Source of the DNA: Anaerolineae bacterium
Lineage (GTDB): Bacteria > Chloroflexota > Anaerolineae > 4572-78 > J111
Direction: 5' to 3'
DNA: 52,184 nt
Assembly (NCBI GenBank): GCA_020433805.1
Contig: JAGRBZ010000011.1
Location: 1 to 52,184 of the forward strand
Made by a program: the position numbers and the translations under genes. Of the stretch, positions 15,685 through 23,665 are shown one piece after another. Below the pieces are notes generated by a model that worked only from the letters and a program-made list of their open reading frames with translations, was not told the DNA's origin and ran no database searches. Within the stretch, counting starts at the first letter, position 1. Every line of letters begins with the position of its first letter.

Positions 15685-16503
15685 ATGGATAGTAAGGTGA
15701 CGCCGGGTAAAGAAATTGTCGGATTGCTTCCGGCCGGCGGAATAGGATCGCGCATTGCCCCCCTGCCGTGCAGTAAAGAGCTGTACCCTATCGGGTTTCA
15801 TGCAGTGGATGGCCGGCCTAAAGTTGTAAGCTACTACCTGCTAGAGAAAATGAAGCAGGCCGGGGCGAGTAAAGCGTTTGTTATTTTGCGGCCCGGAAAG
15901 TGGGACATCCCGGCTTACTTTGGCGATGGAACCCTGGTGGGAATGCCTTTAGCCTACCTGATCATGAACCTGCCTTACGGCGCACCGTATACGCTTGATC
16001 AGGCTTATCCTTTCATCCGTCAAGCCGATATTGTGTTTGGATTTCCTGATATTCTGTTTCAGCCGGATGATGCCTTTAGCCGCATGTTCGAGCATCAGGC
16101 TGAAACCGGAGCCGATGTCGTATTAGGGCTGTTTCCGGTTGATAATCCCCGCAAAATGGATATGGTTGAGTGCGATGAAATGGGACGGGTAAAGCGTATC
16201 GTCATCAAACCAAAACAGACGATGCTTCAGTATACCTGGATTATTGCGGTTTGGACACCCGTTTTTACCACATTTATGCACACATTTTTAGAACAAAAAC
16301 GGGTAGAGGACATGATTGGGGCCAAAGAAATTTTTGTGGGCGATGTGGTTCAGGCAGCCATCGATAGCGGCTTACGGGTTGCCTCAGTCACCTTTACGGA
16401 AGGTCACTATATCGATATTGGCACTCCCGAAGATTTAGCCAAAGCAACACAGGTATATGCACAAATGGCGGTTCAAGCCGCCGCCCAAACACCCAGCGCT
16501 TGA
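15685..16503 (+). CDS. Sugar-1-phosphate nucleotidyltransferase (RmlA-like fold)
   Basis: A 272-residue nucleotidyltransferase with the signature 'LLPAGGIGSRIAPLPCSKELYPIG' split across residues 13-37, 'VFGFPDILFQPDD' as metal/substrate loop, and 'GHYIDIGTPEDLAKA' near the C-terminus. The family makes NDP-sugars from NTP and sugar-1-phosphate. It resembles glucose-1-phosphate thymidylyltransferases, but 'PLPCSKELYPIGF' differs from the RmlA consensus 'P.TKA..KQLLP.Y', so base and sugar preference are uncertain. It starts three nt after the SAF-domain gene and probably acts in the same branch. Confidence 0.83.
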   Translation: MDSKVTPGKEIVGLLPAGGIGSRIAPLPCSKELYPIGFHAVDGRPKVVSYYLLEKMKQAGASKAFVILRPGKWDIPAYFGDGTLVGMPLAYLIMNLPYGAPYTLDQAYPFIRQADIVFGFPDILFQPDDAFSRMFEHQAETGADVVLGLFPVDNPRKMDMVECDEMGRVKRIVIKPKQTMLQYTWIIAVWTPVFTTFMHTFLEQKRVEDMIGAKEIFVGDVVQAAIDSGLRVASVTFTEGHYIDIGTPEDLAKATQVYAQMAVQAAAQTPSA

Positions 16504-16531
16504 AATACGATATGTAACGGAGAAATTGTTA

Positions 16532-17419
16532 ATGATTTCAGAAAACCAAATAGAGAATTATCCAGGTACCAATAGAACAGATCCTCTTGTAGAGGATTAC
16601 CCGATTACCCTGCTTAAACCCTCAAAGGGCTGGACATCGTTGAAGTTGGGCGAGCTGTGGGAATATCGAGAACTTCTCTATTTTCTTATCTGGCGCGATG
16701 TTAAAGTTCAGTACAAGCAAACCATTTTAGGCGCAATGTGGGCTATTTTGCAGCCGTTTATGACCATGATTGTTTTTAGCCTCTTTTTTGGAAAATTAGC
16801 CAAAGTGCCTTCAGACGGTATTCCCTACCCTATTTTTAGCTATACGGCTCTGGTGCCCTGGACATTTTTCTCTACCCGCCTGACGCAAGCGTCGAACAGC
16901 CTGGTCTCCGGCTCGAATCTGATAAAGAAGATCTACTTTCCCCGGTTAGCCATGCCTACGGCTTCCGTATTAGCCGGTTTAGTCGATTTCGTGCTGGCCT
17001 TTGTCGTGTTATTGGGGATGATGGTTTTTTACGGCATCTACCCGACGTGGAATGTGCTCTGGCTGCCGTTTTTGCTGCTGTTGGCCATTGCTACGGGGCT
17101 GGGGGCATCCCTATGGCTGTCGGCCATGAACGTACAGTTTCGCGATATTCGTTATACGGTGCCGTTTATTACCCAATTTTGGATGTTTGCCACGCCGATT
17201 GCCTACCCATCGAGCTTAATTGAAAACCCCATTTTGCGGGCCATGTACGCCATCAACCCGATGGTGGGGGTGGTTGACGGCTTTCGATGGGCGCTGCTGG
17301 GAACAGATACGGCTCCGGGCGTGTTAATTATTGTTTCTACGCTATCGGCAACGGTTTTACTGGTGACGGGCGCATTTTATTTCCGGCGCATGGAAAAGAC
17401 ATTTGCAGATGTGGTTTGA
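16532..17419 (+). CDS. wzm: Polysaccharide ABC exporter permease Wzm
   Basis: A 295-residue ABC-2 type permease with about six membrane helices between residues 65 and 290. Family motifs are 'LLYFLIWRDVKVQYKQTILG' at the amphipathic N-terminal helix, 'PYPIFSYTALVPWTFF', 'LIKKIYFPR', 'DIRYTVPFITQFWMFATPIAYP' and 'NPMVGVVDGFRWALLG'. Wzm with Wzt exports undecaprenyl-linked polysaccharide across the membrane. ATG 16532 is chosen because a GGAGAA site precedes it; an in-frame start at 16457 would overlap the upstream gene. The ATP-binding partner gene begins 10 nt downstream. Confidence 0.92.
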   Translation: MISENQIENYPGTNRTDPLVEDYPITLLKPSKGWTSLKLGELWEYRELLYFLIWRDVKVQYKQTILGAMWAILQPFMTMIVFSLFFGKLAKVPSDGIPYPIFSYTALVPWTFFSTRLTQASNSLVSGSNLIKKIYFPRLAMPTASVLAGLVDFVLAFVVLLGMMVFYGIYPTWNVLWLPFLLLLAIATGLGASLWLSAMNVQFRDIRYTVPFITQFWMFATPIAYPSSLIENPILRAMYAINPMVGVVDGFRWALLGTDTAPGVLIIVSTLSATVLLVTGAFYFRRMEKTFADVV

Positions 17420-17428
17420 GGAAATACT

Positions 17429-18772
17429 ATGAGTGATATTGCAGTTCAAGCTAATAACATTGGGAAAATGTATCACATTGGTAACGTTATTACCAAAAGT
17501 GCAACGCTGAGAGATAAAATAGCCGATGGCTTTGTTGCTCCTTTTAGACGGGCTCACAAACTTCTTAAGGGTGAGGCAACCGGTGCAGCTGAATTGGATC
17601 AGACAATTTGGGCCTTAAAGGACATTTCTTTTGATATTAAGCACGGAGAGATTGTAGGGATTATAGGCGTAAACGGAGCGGGTAAAAGCACATTACTAAA
17701 GATTCTTTCCCGGATTACGGAACCTACGGAGGGTTTTGCCGAAATTCGTGGACGGGTTAGCTCGCTGCTGGAAGTGGGTACCGGTTTTCATAAAGAGTTG
17801 ACCGGTCGTGAGAATGTGTATCTTAATGGCGCTATTTTAGGAATGCGCAAAAGCGAAATCGACCGAAAATTTGATGAGATTGTAGCTTTCTCGGAAGTAC
17901 AAAAATTTATCGACACGCCGATTAAACATTACTCCAGCGGCATGACGGTTCGACTGGCTTTTGCCGTAGCGGCGCACCTGGAGCCGGAAATTCTCATTAT
18001 CGATGAAGTGTTGGCTGTAGGCGATATTCGTTTTCAGAAAAAGTGCATCAACAAAATGCAGGATGTTGGCAAAGCGGGCCGCACAGTCATTTTTGTGTCG
18101 CACAATATGTCGGCAATAACGCGATTATGCGAGCGGGCCATCCTGCTGGATAGTGGTATGATTGTGGATGATGGTCCGGCCAATAATGTCGTGACCCACT
18201 ATTTGAACTCCGGCGAAGGCACCAGCGCGCTGCGCGAGTGGCCGGATGTGAATAGAGCACCCGGTGATCACGTGACAAAGTTGCGAAGTGTCCGTGTGCG
18301 CGATATCAATAATGAAATCTCTGATACCATCGATATTCGCCACCCGGTAAAAATGGAAATGGAGTACGACGTTTTTGAAGATGGACATATTCTTTTACCC
18401 CATTTCCGGCTTCATGACCATGAAGGGATACAGTTGTTTACCGCCATTGATGTCGATCCGAAATGGCGAGAGCGTATACGTCCGCCGGGGCGTTACGTGA
18501 GTTCTGCCTGGATTCCGGGCAATTTGCTTAACGATGGATTGACCTTTGTGGGGGCGGCTATGCTTACGTTGCAAACGAGAACGCCACATTTTGTTGAACC
18601 GGAGGTGGTTGCTTTTCACGTAGCCGATACCGACGACACAAACTCGGCGCGTGGTGATTGGGTTGGGGGTATGGGAGGCGTGATGCGGCCTATGTTAGAG
18701 TGGGATACCGAATACATACCTTTTGTACCTGAGGCCGCTTCATCGCCAACAAGTGTGACGAGGCCGGCGTAG
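17429..18772 (+). CDS. wzt: Polysaccharide ABC exporter ATP-binding protein Wzt
   Basis: A 447-residue ATPase of the Wzt type. The nucleotide-binding domain has Walker A 'GVNGAGKST' (80-88), the signature 'YSSGM' (168-172), Walker B 'ILIIDE' (188-193) and 'SHNM'. The C-terminal extension (about 255-440) matches the Wzt C-terminal beta-sandwich, which in O9a-type systems recognises the modified non-reducing end of the polymer. It pairs with the permease upstream. Its stop overlaps the GTG start of the next glycosyltransferase (TAGTG). A decayed fragment homologous to residues about 132-157 lies at 21251-21332. Confidence 0.93.
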   Translation: MSDIAVQANNIGKMYHIGNVITKSATLRDKIADGFVAPFRRAHKLLKGEATGAAELDQTIWALKDISFDIKHGEIVGIIGVNGAGKSTLLKILSRITEPTEGFAEIRGRVSSLLEVGTGFHKELTGRENVYLNGAILGMRKSEIDRKFDEIVAFSEVQKFIDTPIKHYSSGMTVRLAFAVAAHLEPEILIIDEVLAVGDIRFQKKCINKMQDVGKAGRTVIFVSHNMSAITRLCERAILLDSGMIVDDGPANNVVTHYLNSGEGTSALREWPDVNRAPGDHVTKLRSVRVRDINNEISDTIDIRHPVKMEMEYDVFEDGHILLPHFRLHDHEGIQLFTAIDVDPKWRERIRPPGRYVSSAWIPGNLLNDGLTFVGAAMLTLQTRTPHFVEPEVVAFHVADTDDTNSARGDWVGGMGGVMRPMLEWDTEYIPFVPEAASSPTSVTRPA

Positions 18773-20058
18773 TGAAGGTGTTACAAATCCATTCCAGCGA
18801 TTTTTCCGGCGGCGGCGGCGGTACTGTGGCTATGGAACGGCTGCACAGTAGCTTACGCCAATCCGGGGTAGACTCACACATTCTATGTGGTCGAAAAACG
18901 ACCGAGTCACCCCACGCTACGGCAACCCCAAAATCGCGTCGGCTCCGAATTGTAGAAAATGGGGTTAGAAAAGTGTCAAAAGAGTTAGGACTCCATGATA
19001 TCCACCACCTCAATACCTTTTTTGTAAAGGGGCTGAAGGTCTACCAAGAAGCGGATATCCTGCACATTCATGGAACACACGGCCATTTTAACTATTTGGC
19101 GCTCCCCTCACTTACAAAGGATAAACCGGCAGTTTTTACCTTGCACGATATGTGGGCCTTGACCGGACATTGCGTGTACAGTTACGATTGCGAACGATGG
19201 AAAATCGGCTGTGGCAACTGTCCCTATCCCAAGGTTCACCGTCGAATTAAACGTGATAATACCCGTATCGAAATGAAACTAAAGAAATGGGTTTATAATC
19301 ACGCCAATTTAACAGTAGTGGTCCTCAATAAATGGATGGCCGACAAAGTTTCGCAGAGCAATCTTGCTCATCTCCCTACCTGTCAAATACCGAATGGCAT
19401 TGATGTCGATACCTACCAACCGCTTGACCCGCAGCAGTGCCGGTCATTGTTGGGGATTCCGCCCCATAAAAAAGTGCTTATGTTTATGGCACTTAGCCTT
19501 AACGATCAGCGCAAAGGTGCGGACCTGTTGCTGGAAAGCTTGCAGCGCTTACCGGCATCTTTAAAATCGAACCTGGTCCTGCTTCTGTTGGGCGACGGCG
19601 GCAAGGCTTTGGCTGAGGCAGCCGAACTGGAGACCTTTGACTTAGGCTACGTGCGTAATGATCGGCTCAAAGCCATTGCCTATTCGGCGGCTGATCTTTT
19701 TGTTTTTCCAACACGGGCCGATAACCTGCCCTTAGTGTTGCAGGAAAGTATGGCCTGCGGCACACCGATGGTTTCGTTTGACGTGGGCGGCGTCCCGGAG
19801 CTGGTTCGACACGATCAGACCGGCTATCTAGCCCAACCGGAAAGCGCAGAGGATTTCAACAACGGTATTATCCAGCTTCTTGAAGATGATCAGCTTCGTA
19901 ACACCCTAAGTAAGCAGTGCCGGTCTATTGCGGTTGAGGAATACAGCCTGGCTTTGCAGATAAAACGCCACATTCACCTATATGGCTCGGTCGTTTCAAA
20001 TGTCGACTACCAATCAGAATATCCGGTACAGCTTCAACTATCAAAAGTTCAGGAATAA
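18772..20058 (+). CDS. GT4 glycosyltransferase, copy A of a duplicated pair
   Basis: A 428-residue GT-B glycosyltransferase starting with GTG overlapped with the wzt stop. The N-terminal domain begins 'MKVLQIHSSDFSGGGGG' and carries a Cys cluster in 'CVYSYDCERWKIGCGNCPYP', typical of one GT4 subgroup. The C-terminal nucleotide-sugar site has 'VFPTRADNLPLVLQESMACGTP'. The first Glu of the E-x7-E motif is Asp here, whereas the paralogue at 21442 keeps Glu ('RAEAFGLVLLE'). The two proteins align along their length, and even the first 80 bases of DNA are close. A donor or acceptor change after duplication is plausible. Confidence 0.9.
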   Translation: MKVLQIHSSDFSGGGGGTVAMERLHSSLRQSGVDSHILCGRKTTESPHATATPKSRRLRIVENGVRKVSKELGLHDIHHLNTFFVKGLKVYQEADILHIHGTHGHFNYLALPSLTKDKPAVFTLHDMWALTGHCVYSYDCERWKIGCGNCPYPKVHRRIKRDNTRIEMKLKKWVYNHANLTVVVLNKWMADKVSQSNLAHLPTCQIPNGIDVDTYQPLDPQQCRSLLGIPPHKKVLMFMALSLNDQRKGADLLLESLQRLPASLKSNLVLLLLGDGGKALAEAAELETFDLGYVRNDRLKAIAYSAADLFVFPTRADNLPLVLQESMACGTPMVSFDVGGVPELVRHDQTGYLAQPESAEDFNNGIIQLLEDDQLRNTLSKQCRSIAVEEYSLALQIKRHIHLYGSVVSNVDYQSEYPVQLQLSKVQE

Positions 20059-20254
20059 ATGAGGCGTTACGCACGAGATTTTCCTGGAAGCTTTACGGAT
20101 GCTAACTAACAATCCTTGGTTTCTTAATTTGCTTGTGTTATCAGCTTCCAAAAAGGGTTTGTTTCTTAATGACCCAAATTGATGATGGGTTAAAGTATAC
20201 CTATAAGTGGCTCGACTGTTTAGGGAATAACGGCAGAAAAGTTGGGAGGAAAAA
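20059..20254. other. 196-bp gap between two glycosyltransferase genes
   Basis: No reading frame or clear element is visible. A short GCGTTACGCAC near its start weakly resembles one end of the MITE at 38068, but the match is too short to call. A GGGAGG ribosome site ends the gap at 20244-20249. Confidence 0.4.
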
Positions 20255-21184
20255 TTGAAATCGAAACAACTCGTGGTGGAATCACCGGCGCGCGATAAAC
20301 CTGTACCCAAATCGGCAACAGAAATTGTTAGTGTTATCGTCCCGGCTTATAACGCCGGTCAAAAATTGGGTTACCAGCTTGAAGCGCTTTACAACCAAGA
20401 ATTTGATGGTGACTGGGAGGTTATCGTCATCGACAATGGTTCAACCGACAATACCGCGAATGTGGTTAAAACCTATCAACGTAAAATGCCCCAATTAAGG
20501 CTGCTGCAAGCCCCCGAACGACGAAACCGCTCCTATGCGAGAAATGAAGGCGTAAAAGTTGCCCGGGGAAACTTACTCCTTTTTTGTGACGCGGATGATG
20601 TTGTCGGTGAGAATTGGGTACCCGCTATGGCCGCTGCCTTGCGGAAGCACACCTTTGTCATTTGCCCCCTTGAGTCGCGGCGGCTCCGTGAATCTGCTCA
20701 AGAAGATGAAACTTTTATAAATCGAATGAGCTTAAAGGAAGTCTATCTCGATTTTTTGCCGGTAGCCATGGGCTGCGCTTTCGCCGTTAGACGCGATGCT
20801 TTTGAAGCGTGCGGTGGGTATTCGGAAAATTTCCCCAGAAGCCAAGATGTTGATCTGTCGTGGCGCTTACAATTAGCAGGCCATGAAATTGAACTAACAG
20901 AGGATACCGTGGTTTATGGCAGACCGCGCAGCACCTACAAGGCTATAATGAAGCAGGGATTTGAGTTTGGTGTGGCCCAGGTCAATCTTTATCGAACCTT
21001 TGCACATCACGGCATGCCTAACTCTTCTTTTAAGGCTGCGGTTGCTGAATATTGGCGACTTGTTAAACAACTGAGAGGATTTCATCGTAAGAGTCGGCTA
21101 AAACGAGAGCAGTGGGTCCAAAAAGCCTCATTTCGAGTGGGACGCCTGTTTGGCTGTTTTCGATATCGACGCCTTTATTTTTAA
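20255..21184 (+). CDS. GT2 family glycosyltransferase
   Basis: A 309-residue GT-A enzyme. It starts with TTG at 20255, five nt after a GGGAGG site, which decides the start. Motifs: 'VSVIVPAYNAG', 'VIVIDNGSTDNT', the metal-binding 'LLFCDADDVV', and 'GCAFAVRRDAFEACGGYSE' followed by 'SQDVDLSWRLQLAGHEIE', where the catalytic ED motif is Gln-Asp-Val-Asp. It transfers a sugar to a growing lipid-linked oligosaccharide on the cytoplasmic face. It is preceded by a 196-bp gap and followed by a repeat and a wzt remnant. Confidence 0.9.
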   Translation: MKSKQLVVESPARDKPVPKSATEIVSVIVPAYNAGQKLGYQLEALYNQEFDGDWEVIVIDNGSTDNTANVVKTYQRKMPQLRLLQAPERRNRSYARNEGVKVARGNLLLFCDADDVVGENWVPAMAAALRKHTFVICPLESRRLRESAQEDETFINRMSLKEVYLDFLPVAMGCAFAVRRDAFEACGGYSENFPRSQDVDLSWRLQLAGHEIELTEDTVVYGRPRSTYKAIMKQGFEFGVAQVNLYRTFAHHGMPNSSFKAAVAEYWRLVKQLRGFHRKSRLKREQWVQKASFRVGRLFGCFRYRRLYF

Positions 21185-21190
21185 AAAATT

Positions 21191-21245
21191 GGGTGACAGT
21201 CACTTATTGGCAGTAAATCAATAGCGTGCTCTCGTGACGTCACCT
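21191..21245. repeat. Small palindromic dispersed repeat, copy 3 (GGTGAC family)
   Basis: GGGTGACAGTCACTTA (21191-21206) and GTGACGTCACCT (21234-21245) form inverted arms. The left arm and following TAAATCAAT match the reverse complement of copy 1 at 2795. The element ends a few bases before the decayed wzt fragment, so it sits close to a deletion or rearrangement junction. Confidence 0.6.
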
Positions 21246-21250
21246 TTATA

Positions 21251-21332
21251 ACTCTCAACCGTGCCATTTTGGCATGCGAACAGCAGAGATCGACCGCAAG
21301 TTTTATAAGATTGTGGCCTTCTCAGAGGTATG
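21251..21332 (+). pseudogene. Remnant of a second wzt gene
   Basis: The bases translate as Leu-Asn-Arg-Ala-Ile-Leu, then after a one-base deletion as 'MRTAEIDRKFYKIVAFSEV' and a stop. This matches residues about 132-157 of the Wzt encoded at 17429 ('LNGAILGMRKSEIDRKF', 'DEIVAFSEV'). Similarity beyond 21332 is too weak to follow. The fragment precedes a glycosyltransferase paralogous to the one that directly follows the intact wzt, so it marks the decayed start of a duplicated wzt-GT4 block. Confidence 0.72.
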
Positions 21333-21441
21333 AGAGACAACATATACACGCCACGGAATACAAGCATCGGTTGCAACAAGGGTTGTTTCAAAAGGTGGCT
21401 ACTTAGTGCGTGGGTAGACTGTTTCTTGAGGGTAATCGACG

Positions 21442-22749
21442 ATGAAGGTTTTGCATATACATTCCAGCGATCATACGGGCGGCGGTGGCGGTACCATTGC
21501 CATGGAGCGGCTGCATCTGGGTTTAAGAGAGGCCGGGATAGGTTCGGAAATTTTGTGTGGCAAAAAAACAACGCAATCGCCATACTCCACGCAAATGCCA
21601 AAAGCCGGAAAATTGAAAGGGCTGGAGACATTCTTTAAAAAATTTACCCGGCCCTTGGGTCTCAACGATATTCACTATATAGGTTCGTTTAGGACGAAAC
21701 AGACAAAGGCCTATAAAGAAGCCGACCTCCTTCATTTTCATGGAACCCACGGTTACTTTAACTATTTAGCGCTTCCGGGATTAACGGCCCATAAACCGGC
21801 TGTTTTTACATTGCACGATATTTGGCCCTTTACCGGCCATTGCGCTATGAGTTACGATTGCGACCGATGGAAGATAGGGTGCGGTCAATGCCCCTATTTG
21901 GATACACACCCACATGTAGAAAGAGACAACACCCGGTTGGAATGGAAGATGAAGAACTGGGTTTACAGCCGGTCTAATCTAACCATTGTGGCTTTGTGTA
22001 GCGAGATAAGAAAGCAAGCGCAGCAAAGCATGCTCAACCGGTTTTTTATTTGCCAAATCCCCAACGGCGTGGACATTCAGGTTTACGAACCCCTCGATAA
22101 AAAACAGTGCCGCACACTGTTAGGCTTGCCGCTTGACAAATATATTATTATGTTCGCTGCCCTCGATTTGAGGCAGTTCAATAAAGGTGGCGATTTGTTG
22201 ATAAAAGCACTGCAGAAGCTGCCGGAGCCGCACAAGCAAAACGCGGTGGTGCTGACTATCGGCAATGGCGGCGAGGCGATAGCGCAGGACATCGACCTCC
22301 CTGTTTACAATTTGGAATATGTACGAAACGACCGGCTAAAGGCCATCAGTTACTCGGCAGCCGATCTGTTTGTTTCACCGACCCGCGCCGAGGCTTTTGG
22401 ACTGGTTCTGCTTGAAAGCATGGCTTGCGGTACGCCGGTGGTTTCTTTTGGGGTTGGCGGAGTGCTTGACCTGGTTAGACCGGGGCTAACCGGCTATCTG
22501 GCCGAGGTTGAAAATGCCGATGATCTAAGCTACGGCATCGCAGAACTTCTTGAAAATGAAACTCTGCGCCGTAAAATGGGCGAGAATGGTCGCCGGATGG
22601 CTGTTGAGGAATACAACGAGGAATTTGTGGTACAGCAGCATATTCAATTATACCAATCTGTTGTTCAAAGATTTTGTGGTTATTCGGACCAATCACTTAA
22701 TCCCCTCAATGCCATGGGGCGATCTCCAGAAACGTATCCGGATTTTTAA
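21442..22749 (+). CDS. GT4 glycosyltransferase, copy B of a duplicated pair
   Basis: A 435-residue paralogue of the enzyme at 18772, with the same start 'MKVLHIHSSDHTGGGGG', the same Cys cluster ('CAMSYDCDRWKIGCGQCPYL'), and a full E-x7-E motif in 'PTRAEAFGLVLLESMACGTP'. The ATG follows a GAGGG site by nine nt. As a GT-B enzyme it should add one sugar to the lipid-linked repeat unit. The C-terminal 25 residues are unlike copy A. Next gene starts three nt after its stop. The upstream wzt fragment indicates origin by duplication of a wzt-GT4 block. Confidence 0.9.
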   Translation: MKVLHIHSSDHTGGGGGTIAMERLHLGLREAGIGSEILCGKKTTQSPYSTQMPKAGKLKGLETFFKKFTRPLGLNDIHYIGSFRTKQTKAYKEADLLHFHGTHGYFNYLALPGLTAHKPAVFTLHDIWPFTGHCAMSYDCDRWKIGCGQCPYLDTHPHVERDNTRLEWKMKNWVYSRSNLTIVALCSEIRKQAQQSMLNRFFICQIPNGVDIQVYEPLDKKQCRTLLGLPLDKYIIMFAALDLRQFNKGGDLLIKALQKLPEPHKQNAVVLTIGNGGEAIAQDIDLPVYNLEYVRNDRLKAISYSAADLFVSPTRAEAFGLVLLESMACGTPVVSFGVGGVLDLVRPGLTGYLAEVENADDLSYGIAELLENETLRRKMGENGRRMAVEEYNEEFVVQQHIQLYQSVVQRFCGYSDQSLNPLNAMGRSPETYPDF

Positions 22750-22752
22750 CGC

Positions 22753-23613
22753 ATGAATCAAAAAAGCGAAGAGATGCGTCAGCATCTGCCTGAATATTCT
22801 CAAGTTAATCCCTATTTGGCTAAAAAGCGGTCGCGTCATTTAAGAAGCGTTATTCATCGGCTATCTACAAAATTAACCGCAACCGATATCAACCAGACAA
22901 CCATAATTTTTGCTCCCCATCAGGATGATGAAACACTGGGTTGTGGCGGAACAATTCTGCGCAAGCGAGCCATGAATGCGCCAGTGAAGGTTGTGTATAC
23001 CACCGACGGCAGCGCCTCTAACAAAGTTATGCCTAAGGAAGAGTTAGCCGCGCTACGGATCAATGAAGCACTGGCTGCTTGCGATTTGCTCCATGTTAGC
23101 CGCAGCGATGTCACTTTTTTGGGATTTGAGGATGGACAATTAAATCAACATAGTGATGCCGCTGTCGAAAAAGTAACCGACATTTTGCAGCGTGAGCAGC
23201 CCCAGCAACTGTTCATCCCTTATTTTCGAGATGAACACAAAGATCACCAGGCAACGAACCAAATTGTGATGACAGCCCTGCGAAATCTGAAGCAAAAGCC
23301 CGTCATTTACGAATATCCGGTGTGGGCCTGGTATCGTTGGCCCTGGATAGCGTTACCGCCAGGCCGGCGTCGAAAAGTGAAGAAGATTTCAGGCAACATA
23401 GGTGTAAACCTGCATCTGCGAGCCGAACTTAAATACGCTGTTGAAGTAGCCGATGTTTTAGCCATCAAATATGCTGCTCTGGCTCAACATCGATCACAGA
23501 TGACCCAACTTATTCCCCATCCCTATTGGAAAACGCTGGGCGATATATCAAACGGTGAATTTTTGGGCTGTTTCTTTTATACCTACGAACTCTTTTATCG
23601 GCATTATGGGTAG
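22753..23613 (+). CDS. PIG-L (LmbE-like) deacetylase
   Basis: A 286-residue PIG-L family zinc-dependent N-deacetylase, a family that removes acetyl groups from N-acetylglucosamine-type residues on lipids, small molecules and glycans. The metal site is visible: His56, Asp58, Asp59 in 'APHQDDETLGCGG' (canonical motif PHPDDE, here Gln for Pro) and 'RDEHKDHQATN' supplying another His. There is no signal peptide, so it probably acts in the cytoplasm on a nucleotide sugar or lipid-linked sugar. Adjacent glycosyltransferase and acetyltransferase genes fit a tailoring role in the polymer. Confidence 0.9.
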   Translation: MNQKSEEMRQHLPEYSQVNPYLAKKRSRHLRSVIHRLSTKLTATDINQTTIIFAPHQDDETLGCGGTILRKRAMNAPVKVVYTTDGSASNKVMPKEELAALRINEALAACDLLHVSRSDVTFLGFEDGQLNQHSDAAVEKVTDILQREQPQQLFIPYFRDEHKDHQATNQIVMTALRNLKQKPVIYEYPVWAWYRWPWIALPPGRRRKVKKISGNIGVNLHLRAELKYAVEVADVLAIKYAALAQHRSQMTQLIPHPYWKTLGDISNGEFLGCFFYTYELFYRHYG

Positions 23614-23665
23614 CGAGCCGGTTGTTTAAGTAACGGCCTGATACGTATGCTTATTGAGGTGTTGG

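Noticed and set aside
20059..20254. Possible second copy of the MITE in the gap after GT4 copy A
   Set aside because: Only an 8-base core (TGCGTAAC on the reverse strand) is shared with one MITE end; there is no paired inverted end and no target duplication.
21251..21332. Short functional gene for an ABC ATPase fragment
   Set aside because: It has a frameshift, no start or ribosome site, covers about 26 residues of a 447-residue family and stops early, so it is treated as a remnant.
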